A stretch of 64,000 bases of DNA, taken from NCBI GenBank assembly GCA_016207825.1, contig JACQZI010000010.1, forward strand, positions 124,001-188,000, written 5' to 3'. Within the stretch, counting starts at the first letter, position 1, and each line of letters starts with the position of its first letter. Under the pieces are notes generated by a model. It did no database searches. It was not told where the DNA came from and was given only the letters and a program-made list of their open reading frames with translations. This DNA is from Planctomycetota bacterium. Lineage in GTDB: Bacteria > Planctomycetota > MHYJ01 > JACQXL01 > JACQZI01. The position numbers and the translations under genes were made by a program. This document shows, one piece after another, positions 33,532 through 40,417 of the stretch.

Positions 33532-34422
33532 ATGGAAAACTCAATAAAGCAGTTTCTCGCTTATCTTAACGTTGAATGCGGTTTATCCAACAATACGCTT
33601 TCCGCCTACCGCAGTGATCTGGTAAAGTTTACCGAATACCTTAAAGGGCAGGGAATAACGAGCCCATCCGGAATATCTCCCGAAGATATCATGCGTTTCA
33701 TGGAAGCCTGCAGAAATCGAGGCGCTTCGCATACTTCGCTGGCAAGGTATCTAAGCTCTATCAAGATGCTTTTCAAATTCCTCTCTTCACAGGGCACGAT
33801 AAAAGGAGATGCGACTATGCTTTTGGATACGCCTAAAATCTGGCACCGGATACCGGATGTCATGTCTTATCCTGTTATCCAAAAACTGCTAGATGCGCCG
33901 GATACCAAGAAACCTTTAGGGATACGAGACCGGGCAATCCTGGAAACTATGTATGCCACCGGGATGAGAGTTTCTGAAGTGGTCAATATGAAAACCATTG
34001 ACTTAAGCCTTGAAGGAGGCTATTTACGCTGCATCGGCAAAGGACAGAAAGAACGCGTCGTGCCAATCGGCGAAGAAGCGATTAAATATGTCAAACTCTA
34101 CCTTGATAAAGTGAGACCTAATTTAAAGAAAGAAAAACGGCCTTATGAAAACCTGTTTCTGGACAGGATAGGCAAGCCTTTAAGGAGGGAAACAATCTGG
34201 AAGATGATTCACCGTTATGGATTACTTGCCGGGATTAAAGAGAAACTGCATCCGCATATCCTGAGGCATTCATTTGCCACCCATTTATTGGAAGGCGGAG
34301 CGGATTTGAGATATGTCCAGGAGATGCTGGGACATTCCAATATCGCCACTACCCAGATTTATACCCACGTGGATAAGGAAAGGCTGAAGGCAATCCATAA
34401 GAAATTCCATCCGCGGGCTTAA
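33532..34422 (+). CDS. xerD: Tyrosine recombinase XerC/XerD
   Basis: The 296-residue protein has the usual length of Xer recombinases, which resolve chromosome dimers at dif. An N-terminal SAM-like domain (QFLAYLNVECGLSNNTLSAYRSDL) precedes the catalytic domain. Active-site residues are visible: Arg in ATGMRVSEV, His-x-x-Arg in HPHILRHSFATHLL, His in LGHSNIATTQIYTHV and the nucleophile Tyr in QIYTHV. XerD is slightly preferred over XerC. The ribosome site is weak. The normal length argues for a housekeeping role and not a phage integrase, although an odd tRNA locus lies 400 bp downstream. Confidence 0.9.
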   Translation: MENSIKQFLAYLNVECGLSNNTLSAYRSDLVKFTEYLKGQGITSPSGISPEDIMRFMEACRNRGASHTSLARYLSSIKMLFKFLSSQGTIKGDATMLLDTPKIWHRIPDVMSYPVIQKLLDAPDTKKPLGIRDRAILETMYATGMRVSEVVNMKTIDLSLEGGYLRCIGKGQKERVVPIGEEAIKYVKLYLDKVRPNLKKEKRPYENLFLDRIGKPLRRETIWKMIHRYGLLAGIKEKLHPHILRHSFATHLLEGGADLRYVQEMLGHSNIATTQIYTHVDKERLKAIHKKFHPRA

Positions 34423-34426
34423 AGAA

Positions 34427-34456
34427 AAAGCCGGCCTGCAAAAACAGACCGGCTTT
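34427..34456. terminator. Bidirectional terminator between xerD and the RAM-domain gene
   Basis: AAAGCCGG-C-CTG pairs with CAG-A-CCGGCTTT across a short loop. T runs are present on the minus strand. It separates two convergent genes. Confidence 0.85.
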
Positions 34457-34462
34457 CAGTTA

Positions 34463-34699
34463 TTATGATTTTACGGTCAAACAGGTAACAGTCCGGTCAA
34501 CTCCCGGAACTTTTTGTAGCTGCGTCACGATTGTTTTGCCTAATTCATTGACATCATTCGCCTCAAGGTAAGCAATAACATCATGAAGTCCGGTCACTAA
34601 ATGCGCCTGTTTTACTCCCTTAACCTTGCGGATATCCTCAACGGCATTCATGCCGTTACCGGATTTAACGTTGATAAACACATATGCGCCTACTCCCAT
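34463..34699 (-). CDS. Stand-alone Lrp/AsnC ligand-binding (RAM) domain protein
   Basis: The 78 residues match only the C-terminal ligand-binding domain of Lrp/AsnC regulators (GAYVFINVKSGNGMNAVEDIRKVKGV and HLVTGLHDVIAYLEANDVNELGKTIV). There is no helix-turn-helix, so it cannot bind DNA alone. Such stand-alone domains form decamers or dimers and bind amino acids. AGGAGG precedes the start. A palindromic repeat lies upstream at 34745-34793. Confidence 0.88.
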   Translation of the reverse strand: MGVGAYVFINVKSGNGMNAVEDIRKVKGVKQAHLVTGLHDVIAYLEANDVNELGKTIVTQLQKVPGVDRTVTCLTVKS

Positions 34700-34744
34700 T
34701 TTAAGTTCCTCCTTCTTTTAATACAAAACTCGAAACAAAGCATT

Positions 34745-34793
34745 AAGACACGAAACTATTTTTGCGCTTTCTTGTCAATCAATTTCGTGTCTT
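34745..34793. repeat. Short palindromic repeat
   Basis: AAGACACGAAA (34745-34755) and TTTCGTGTCTT (34783-34793) are perfect inverted repeats around an AT-rich loop. It is similar in type to the CACAGAG-type elements. Confidence 0.55.
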
Positions 34794-34804
34794 CGTGATT
34801 TATA

Positions 34805-34840
34805 TCTGGCGGCCGGGATTTGAACCCGGGGCCTTGCGCG
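34805..34840 (-). pseudogene. tRNA-Pro-like 3' half
   Basis: On the minus strand the segment starts with GCAAGG (3' side of an anticodon stem), then a perfect T arm (CCGGGTTCAAATCCCGG) and a 3' acceptor strand CCGCCAG plus A. It shares 23 identical bases with the intact tRNA (34808-34830 and 34942-34964). There is no adjoining 5' half on its immediate upstream side. Confidence 0.75.
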
Positions 34841-34938
34841 AAAAGGGTCTGGGGAAAACACCCAAGAGAGGGGTCTTCTCCAGCATTATTTATTTTCTTT
34901 CAACATCTCCTCTCGCAATTTTAACAAGTTAAGCCTAG

Positions 34939-35014
34939 TCGGGCGGCCGGGATTTGAACCCGGGACCTCTTGCACCCCAAGCAAGCACGCTAAGCCAGGC
35001 TGCGCTACCGCCCG
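34939..35014 (-). tRNA. tRNA-Pro (anticodon GGG)
   Basis: The cloverleaf is complete: acceptor CGGGCGG/CCGCCCG, D arm GCGC...GCGT, anticodon stem CTTGC/GCAAG with loop TTGGGGT (anticodon GGG) and T arm CCGGG-TTCAAAT-CCCGG. The discriminator is A; CCA is not encoded. Outside the gene the acceptor stem continues: AGTTAGCCTAGT before it can pair with ACTAGGCTTAACT after it (one bulge), which adds about 12 bp. This is unusual for a tRNA precursor. Confidence 0.93.
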
Positions 35015-35121
35015 ACTAGGCTAACTTTCTCATTTTAACCATCCATTAACAAAAAGACCAGCAATATTTCTTTCTGGAAAACCACTATGCCGTAGGGGTT
35101 TTCCCGAACCTTTTCCACACT

Positions 35122-35171
35122 CCCACCAAGCAAGCACTCCCGCCAAGCGGGACAGGCTACACTACCACCCG
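35122..35171 (-). pseudogene. tRNA-Pro-like 5' half
   Basis: On the minus strand CGGGTGGTAGTGTAGCCTG matches the first 19 bases of the intact tRNA-Pro at most positions. A small CCCGCTTGGCGGG hairpin is inserted in the D loop. The segment continues through AGTGCTTGCTTGG (5' side of the anticodon stem and loop) and then loses similarity. Its acceptor pairs at 6 of 7 positions, and its anticodon stem at 5 of 5, with the 3' half at 34805-34840. Confidence 0.65.
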
Positions 35172-35246
35172 AGATTTAATTACCATTAACAGAATAGCAC
35201 GGAATTACCAGGAAGTCTATATTTTTCTTGTTTGAAATTAGTGCTG

Positions 35247-35651
35247 TTAATGCTTATTTGCGAATTGGCAGATTTCTATCAATACTCTGCTAGAGTCTTT
35301 AGGGCTGAAGAAGTTTACGAGATATCCGCCCGCGCCTGTCTTTGGCTCAGGATAAACGAGTTTGTAACCCTTGGAAACCATATCAGCCATGGCGCTTTTG
35401 ATATCAGCCACCTCGAAACATATATGGTGAATTCCTTCCCCCTTGTTCTGGATGAATTTTGCCACGTTTTCATTTCCTTCCATCGGCTCAATAAGCTCTA
35501 TGACTGTATTATCCAATGTAAGTTTGGCGGTTTTGACCTTCATTGACAAGACTTCTTCGAAATGAGGTGATAATCCCAATCCATTCTGATAAAAAGGAAG
35601 GGTGTTTTCTATTTTCCTTACCGCAACACCGATATGATTAAGTTTTATCAT
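35247..35651 (-). CDS. mce: Methylmalonyl-CoA epimerase
   Basis: The 134-residue VOC-superfamily enzyme interconverts the two epimers of methylmalonyl-CoA. Metal ligands are visible as His in KLNHIGVAV, Glu in TVIELIEPM, His in GIHHICFEVAD and Glu in VLIEICQ. The mutase gene lies 314 bp upstream with a small lipoprotein gene between them, so they form one functional unit for propionyl-CoA/succinyl-CoA exchange. Confidence 0.93.
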   Translation of the reverse strand: MIKLNHIGVAVRKIENTLPFYQNGLGLSPHFEEVLSMKVKTAKLTLDNTVIELIEPMEGNENVAKFIQNKGEGIHHICFEVADIKSAMADMVSKGYKLVYPEPKTGAGGYLVNFFSPKDSSRVLIEICQFANKH

Positions 35652-35669
35652 TCCAGAATATGCTATATT

Positions 35670-35936
35670 TTAATCATCTACCAACGGCCATATCAAATAA
35701 GTAAAAATGACATCCGCCGCAAAAATAATGCCACCTATTTTAATTCCCCTGCGAGCGCTTTTACTTGACTCTTCTTCCATTCGATGCCCCTCATAATAAC
35801 CGATTGCCATATCTCCGACTAACCCAGCGGGAATTCCAATTATGTTTTTACCGCCGTTACTGGATACTGCCACACAACCACTGCAGGCTATGTAAAGGAT
35901 AAGTATTGTCAATAGCAAAGCTATTTTTATTTTCAT
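35670..35936 (-). CDS. Small putative lipoprotein with glycine-zipper-like segment
   Basis: The 88 residues begin with a signal (KIKIALLLTILILYIACSGC) that ends in a lipobox-like Cys at about 20. A Gly-rich segment (NIIGIPAGLVGDMAIGYYEG) and a C-terminal hydrophobic helix (IGGIIFAADVIFTYLIWPLV) follow. Unrelated by sequence to the two metabolic genes around it. Function unknown. Confidence 0.6.
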   Translation of the reverse strand: MKIKIALLLTILILYIACSGCVAVSSNGGKNIIGIPAGLVGDMAIGYYEGHRMEEESSKSARRGIKIGGIIFAADVIFTYLIWPLVDD

Positions 35937-35964
35937 TTAGCAGACTCCTTTATACTTATATCGG

Positions 35965-37581
35965 TTAAAAAATAGAAGCGCCTTTATGTTCTCCGAAAAT
36001 CTCTCGCAGGGTGCCGCAAATTTCCCCTAAGGTTGCTTCAGCTTTTATCGCTTCTATTATCAAAGGCATCAGATTATCGCTGCCTTTGGCAGAACTTTTC
36101 AAAGCGTCTAAATACGATTCTATCTTTTTATTATTCCGCCTCTTTTTATATTGGGCGAGTTTGGTTATTTGCTTCTTCTGCATTGCCTGGTTGACTTTCA
36201 GTATTTTCAGGCGTGCTTTCTTATCCGTGGTTTCGTCGGTAAAATCGTTTACCCCAACGACTATCCGTTCGCGGTTTTCCACTTGTTTCTGGTATTGATA
36301 AGCGCTTAAGCTGATTTCTTTCTGGTAGAATCCGTTTTCCACCGCCTTAAGCGCACCGCCCATCTCGTCTATCCGCCTGATATATGCTTCACCCTGCTTT
36401 GCCAGCTGGCTTGTAAGATGCTCGATATAATACGACCCGCCCAAAGGGTCAACCGCTTTGGTCACACCTGATTCATAAGCCACCAGCTGCTGGGTGCGCA
36501 AGGCGATTTTAGCGGATTTTTCCGTGGGAAGCGCCAACGCCTCATCGCGTGAATTGGTATGGAGGCTCTGCGTCCCTCCCAAGACTGCCGCCATCGCCTG
36601 AAGCGCGACCCTGGTAACATTATTATCAGGTTGCTGCGCGGTCAAAGAACAACCGGCTGTCTGGGTATGGAACCTCAACATCATCGCCCGCGGGTCTGTG
36701 GCGCCGAATCGCTCCTTCATAATCTTTGCCCAAAGACGGCGCGCCGCGCGGAACTTGGCGACTTCTTCCAGCAAATCATTATGCGCATTAAAGAAAAATG
36801 ACAGGCGATTGCCTATCTGGTTGATATCCAGGCCTCTGCCATTACAAGCTTCGACATAGGCAATGCCGTTAGTTAGGGTAAAAGCAATTTCCTGAATTGC
36901 GGTTGCCCCAGCTTCCCGGATATGATAACCGCTGACACTGATATAATTCCAGCGGGGAACGTTCTTCATGCAATATTCTATTGTATCCACAACCAACCTC
37001 ATGGAAGGACCCGGCGGATAGATATAAGCACCGCGGGCGATATATTCCTTTAAAATATCATTCTGGACCGTGCCGTTAAGGAACTCCGGTTTTATCCCTT
37101 TACGCTCGGCCAAGACCAGATACATCCCTAAAATCACCGCGCAGGATGCATTTATGGTCATGGAGACACTGACCTTATCAAGCGGGATATCCGCAAATAG
37201 CGTTTCCATATCCTCTAACGAACTTACTGCCACCCCGCATTTGCCAACTTCGCCCAAGCTCATGTCATGGTCTGAATCATATCCATTTTGTGTAGGCAGG
37301 TCAAAGGCAACCGAAAGGCCTGTCTGCCCGCCTTTTAGAAGAAATTTATAGCGCTTGTTGGTTTCCTCTGCCGTGCCGAACCCGGCGTATTGGCGCATCG
37401 TCCAAAGCTTGCCGGTATACATAGTCGGATGGACACCTCGGGTGAATGGGGATAAACCGGGCGAACCTAAATCGGTTTCCGGAGGCATATCGGACGGCAT
37501 GTATATATCTTTAACTTCTATTGCGGATAACGTCTTGAATTGCTTCGCGTGCGCGGCCTTTGACGTTATTTTGACTGACAT
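35965..37581 (-). CDS. Methylmalonyl-CoA mutase, large (catalytic) subunit
   Basis: The 538 residues match the catalytic TIM-barrel domain of methylmalonyl-CoA mutase, a B12 enzyme. Motifs seen are FTRGVHPTMYTGKLWTMRQYAGFGTAEETN, GLSVAFDLPTQ, SVSMTINA, ISVSGYHIREAGATA, RFHTQTAGCSLTAQQP and GGTQSLHTNSRDEALALPTE. The B12-binding domain with its DxHxxG is absent, so the enzyme must be of the split type, with the small subunit encoded outside this window. It starts 4 bp after rsfS. Epimerase lies downstream. The nickel/cobalt importer could supply metal for B12, but the operator favours nickel. Confidence 0.93.
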   Translation of the reverse strand: MSVKITSKAAHAKQFKTLSAIEVKDIYMPSDMPPETDLGSPGLSPFTRGVHPTMYTGKLWTMRQYAGFGTAEETNKRYKFLLKGGQTGLSVAFDLPTQNGYDSDHDMSLGEVGKCGVAVSSLEDMETLFADIPLDKVSVSMTINASCAVILGMYLVLAERKGIKPEFLNGTVQNDILKEYIARGAYIYPPGPSMRLVVDTIEYCMKNVPRWNYISVSGYHIREAGATAIQEIAFTLTNGIAYVEACNGRGLDINQIGNRLSFFFNAHNDLLEEVAKFRAARRLWAKIMKERFGATDPRAMMLRFHTQTAGCSLTAQQPDNNVTRVALQAMAAVLGGTQSLHTNSRDEALALPTEKSAKIALRTQQLVAYESGVTKAVDPLGGSYYIEHLTSQLAKQGEAYIRRIDEMGGALKAVENGFYQKEISLSAYQYQKQVENRERIVVGVNDFTDETTDKKARLKILKVNQAMQKKQITKLAQYKKRRNNKKIESYLDALKSSAKGSDNLMPLIIEAIKAEATLGEICGTLREIFGEHKGASIF

Positions 37582-37584
37582 AAA

Positions 37585-37962
37585 TTACTTTGATTTTGCT
37601 GGCTTCGCTTTTTGCCACTTCACTTTTGGAGCTTCAGCCCAGATGGATTCCAAATCGTAAAAATCCCTTAACGGCTCCAAAAGCATGTGAATCACGACAT
37701 CGCCCAAATCAAGAAGCACCCAGGAACCTTCTTCATAACCCTCCCAACCCAACACATTAATGCCTTTTGCCTTGGCGGTTTCCTTTAAATCGCGGACAAT
37801 CGCCTGGTTTTGCCGGGTGCTTTTACCGGAAAGAATCATGAAGTAATCTGTCAGAAAAGTCTGTTTCCTGACATCAAGAACAACGATATTCCCGGCCTTT
37901 TTCTTATCTGCCAATCTTGCAAACTCAACGGCTGTTTCTCGGCTTTTATCTCGTTTTATAAT
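37585..37962 (-). CDS. rsfS: Ribosomal silencing factor RsfS, probable ATT start
   Basis: RsfS binds ribosomal protein L14 and blocks joining of the subunits when nutrients are low. Family motifs are NIVVLDVRKQTFLTDYFMILSGKS, NQAIVRDL, WVLLDLGDVVIHM and FYDLESIW. The only standard in-frame start is TTG 37914, which cuts off the conserved SRETAVEFARLADDKK-like N-terminus and has no ribosome site. The frame stays open upstream; AAAGAGGTG (37975-37967) is followed 4 nt later by ATT at 37962, giving about 125 residues. I therefore propose a rare ATT start. The mutase follows after 4 bp. Confidence 0.8.
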   Translation of the reverse strand: MIKRDKSRETAVEFARLADKKKAGNIVVLDVRKQTFLTDYFMILSGKSTRQNQAIVRDLKETAKAKGINVLGWEGYEEGSWVLLDLGDVVIHMLLEPLRDFYDLESIWAEAPKVKWQKAKPAKSK

Positions 37963-38054
37963 AGAACACCTCTTTAAATCTAACTACTGTTATATATCAA
38001 ATTATGAATTCATTTACCAGAATTTTTATAGTTAATTTCGACTTTTCTTTAGAT

Positions 38055-38083
38055 TTGACAATCATTCCGGTTTAGAATATACT
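38055..38083 (+). promoter_or_regulatory. Sigma-70 promoter of prmC
   Basis: TTGACA (38055-38060), 17 bp, TATACT (38078-38083). A palindromic repeat lies between it and prmC. Confidence 0.75.
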
Positions 38084-38116
38084 ATTTAATTGAAGATGAC
38101 TATACTCATCTTTACA

Positions 38117-38178
38117 GTCATTCCCGCGAAAGCGGGAATCCAGCCATAATCCTGGATGCCTGCTTCCGCAGGCATGAC
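38117..38178. repeat. Dispersed palindromic repeat (GTCATTCC type) in the prmC leader
   Basis: It starts GTCATTCCCGC and ends GGCATGAC, with inner stem-loops ATTCCCGC-GAAA-GCGGGAAT and TGCCTGC/GCAGGCA. It is the same type as 17111-17178. Confidence 0.8.
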
Positions 38179-38211
38179 AAACTATGGTGACTTTTAAGCC
38201 ATAACTAATAT

Positions 38212-39105
38212 ATGCCAATGAAACATCCGGCTAAAACAATTTCTGATGCCCTGCGGGAATCCCGCCTGTTTTTAGCAAGGCATAAAATCCCTGACGCCAA
38301 CCTTGCAACGGAAATAATACTAGCGCATGTGTTAAAATCATACCGGACTTATTTATACCGCAATTTTTACAAACGACTTTCTTTACGGCAATTATCGGTT
38401 TATAATAAACTAACTCAACAACATATCAAAGGTAAGCCTATCTCCAGGATAACCGGTAAAAAGGAATTCATGTCGTTGCCTTTCATAATAAACCGCCATG
38501 TTTTAAGCCCGCGCCCGGAAACTGAGTTGGTTGCGGAAGAAGCCTTACGCCTAATCCAATCCTACCCTGCCGATAAATTAATTATATTGGATATCGGCAC
38601 AGGAAGCGGTAATATTGCCGTATCTGTTGCAAAATTATGCCAAAATAGACATTTACATGTTTTCGCCTCTGATACTTCCGCGCAGGCTTTGAAGATTGCA
38701 CGGCAAAACGCGCGGATAAACGGAGTTGAAAAACTTATAACTTTCTGTAAAGGGGATTTATTCCGTGCCTTTAAGCCATTCCGACTGGGACATAAGGCTG
38801 ATTTTATCCTGACAAATCCACCTTACATAACACCTTGTGAATATAAAAAACTGCCCAACAGTGTCCTTAAATACGACCCTAAACACGCGCTTTATGCGAA
38901 AGATGATGGTTTATATTACCACAAACAAATCATGGAAAAAGCATCTCGATACCTTCGCCAAAATGGTTATTTATTGATGGAAATGGGAATGGGACAGTGC
39001 GAAAATCTTAAGAAACTGGCTGCCGAGTCATATAATCCTAATCAAATTAAAATATTGCGCGATTATAACGACATCCCCCGGATGTTATCCATTCGCTATA
39101 ACTAA
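38212..39105 (+). CDS. prmC: Peptide chain release factor N5-glutamine methyltransferase
   Basis: The 297-residue enzyme methylates the Gln of the GGQ motif in release factors 1 and 2. The helical N-terminal domain is followed by an S-adenosylmethionine fold: LDIGTGSGNIAVSVAK (about 122-137), FASDTSAQALKIARQNA and the catalytic LTNPPYI (about 201-207). No strong ribosome site precedes either of the two close ATG codons (38212, 38218). prfA is not adjacent, unlike in many genomes. Confidence 0.92.
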   Translation: MPMKHPAKTISDALRESRLFLARHKIPDANLATEIILAHVLKSYRTYLYRNFYKRLSLRQLSVYNKLTQQHIKGKPISRITGKKEFMSLPFIINRHVLSPRPETELVAEEALRLIQSYPADKLIILDIGTGSGNIAVSVAKLCQNRHLHVFASDTSAQALKIARQNARINGVEKLITFCKGDLFRAFKPFRLGHKADFILTNPPYITPCEYKKLPNSVLKYDPKHALYAKDDGLYYHKQIMEKASRYLRQNGYLLMEMGMGQCENLKKLAAESYNPNQIKILRDYNDIPRMLSIRYN

Positions 39106-39171
39106 GTTCCACCCACAAGATATTGTGTTAGCAGGCTACTAAAACACTTTTAGCTGTATGTTATAAGTTTA

Positions 39172-39200
39172 TTGACAAAACCTGATTTTTTTGTTAAGAT
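39172..39200 (+). promoter_or_regulatory. Promoter of the 137-residue protein gene
   Basis: TTGACA (39172-39177), 17 bp, TAAGAT (39195-39200). Confidence 0.6.
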
Positions 39201-39238
39201 AATATGTCTAGAGTGACGATATAAAGCGATAGGCAACT

Positions 39239-39652
39239 ATGATGACGGAAATAGAAAAGTTAGAACAGGAGTATTGCGCCGGTAAGTTCAAAATCCTGGA
39301 AAGCGAACTCACTGAATTCATCAAAACCCACAAGGAATCCATAAAACAGCTCAAAGATGACGAACTCGGCAATATCAAAGGAATACAAGCTTCGGACGAG
39401 TTGGCAATAAAGTTATTCATCCTAAAAAGCCGTTCAATCAATCCGACCAAGGAAATCAAGATAGAACTGGATGAAATCGAAAAAGAAGTTTGGTACCAGG
39501 GTGAAAAACGCCAGGGACAGATTGACCGGAATAAAATCGCCGAGGAGTGGTGCAAGAAACACGCCGCAGGATGGAGAGACAACTGGATATTAGGCGCTCT
39601 TCTGGTCTTTGAACGAGATAAACAAAAATTCGTCAATCTGCTTAACAGTTAA
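39239..39652 (+). CDS. Conserved-looking hypothetical protein, cytoplasmic
   Basis: The 137-residue protein is highly charged and mostly helical, without signal or membrane segment. A C-terminal segment, KIAEEWCKKHAAGWRDNWILGALLVFERD, looks structured. It has its own promoter and converges with kdsB, with 3 bp between the stops. I do not recognise the family. Confidence 0.7.
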   Translation: MMTEIEKLEQEYCAGKFKILESELTEFIKTHKESIKQLKDDELGNIKGIQASDELAIKLFILKSRSINPTKEIKIELDEIEKEVWYQGEKRQGQIDRNKIAEEWCKKHAAGWRDNWILGALLVFERDKQKFVNLLNS

Positions 39653-39655
39653 GTA

Positions 39656-40384
39656 TCATTTCCTTTTACACGTTCTTTTCACGAAATCTTCGTAATCATA
39701 AAGTGTATCTATACCGACATGCCCTTTTTTAAGGACTCCGGTTTTTATCCTGAAACCGTTATCCACGGCGCGCAATTGCTCCAAACGTTCTGTTTTTTCC
39801 CTTTCAACTGGTGCTAATTTCGTAAAGAGCAATAGCTTATTACGCTTGTATGCATAAACACCGATATGCCGCTTGATATTTGAACTGCCCGTTTTATCCT
39901 TTAGGAGACTTTGTTTTTGCCTGGAAAAATCCAGCGCAAACCCTTTATCATCAATCAGGACTTTTACTTTATTGGGGTCGGCAAGTTCTTTAGCGTTTTT
40001 AAAAGGGCATGCCAAGGTTGCCATATCTACTCCCTTACTGTCGGACAGTTTAATGACTAAATCGATTGCCCCCGGGCTTATTTCCGGCTCATCCGCCTGC
40101 AGGTTGACGATCACAGAAGCCTTTAATTTCCGTGCAACTTGGGCAATACGATCTGTGCCGGAACGATGCTTGCGTGATGTCATCTTAACCTCGCCTCCAA
40201 AGCTCTTAACCGCCTTAAAGATGCGCTTATCATCAGTCGCGATTATAATCCTGCTTACCTTTTTAGCCTTTAATACCTGTTCGTAAGTGTGCTGGACTAG
40301 ATACTTCCCTGTCTTATCCAGCAACACTTTTGCAGGCAGCCGGATAGAACCGTAACGCGCCGGGATAATCACGATTGCTCTCAT
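39656..40384 (-). CDS. kdsB: 3-deoxy-manno-octulosonate cytidylyltransferase
   Basis: The 242-residue enzyme activates KDO as CMP-KDO for LPS lipid A core assembly. Motifs are IIPARYGSIRLPAKVLLDKTGK, VIIATDD-like RIIIATDDKRI, MTSRKHRSGTDRIAQVA and VNLQADEPEISP; RHIGVYAYKRNKL follows. It is the last gene of a minus-strand operon that also holds a heptosyltransferase. Confidence 0.95.
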   Translation of the reverse strand: MRAIVIIPARYGSIRLPAKVLLDKTGKYLVQHTYEQVLKAKKVSRIIIATDDKRIFKAVKSFGGEVKMTSRKHRSGTDRIAQVARKLKASVIVNLQADEPEISPGAIDLVIKLSDSKGVDMATLACPFKNAKELADPNKVKVLIDDKGFALDFSRQKQSLLKDKTGSSNIKRHIGVYAYKRNKLLLFTKLAPVEREKTERLEQLRAVDNGFRIKTGVLKKGHVGIDTLYDYEDFVKRTCKRK

Positions 40385-40417
40385 AATACTACTTTCTCTC
40401 TGTTTGACCCGGAAGGG

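Noticed and set aside
33532-34422. Phage or island integrase
   Set aside because: Length, domain layout and active-site motifs are those of housekeeping XerC/XerD, and no other phage genes are present.
34841-34900. A second complete tRNA adjoining the 3' half
   Set aside because: No D arm or 5' acceptor strand that pairs with CCGCCAG occurs directly upstream of the half.
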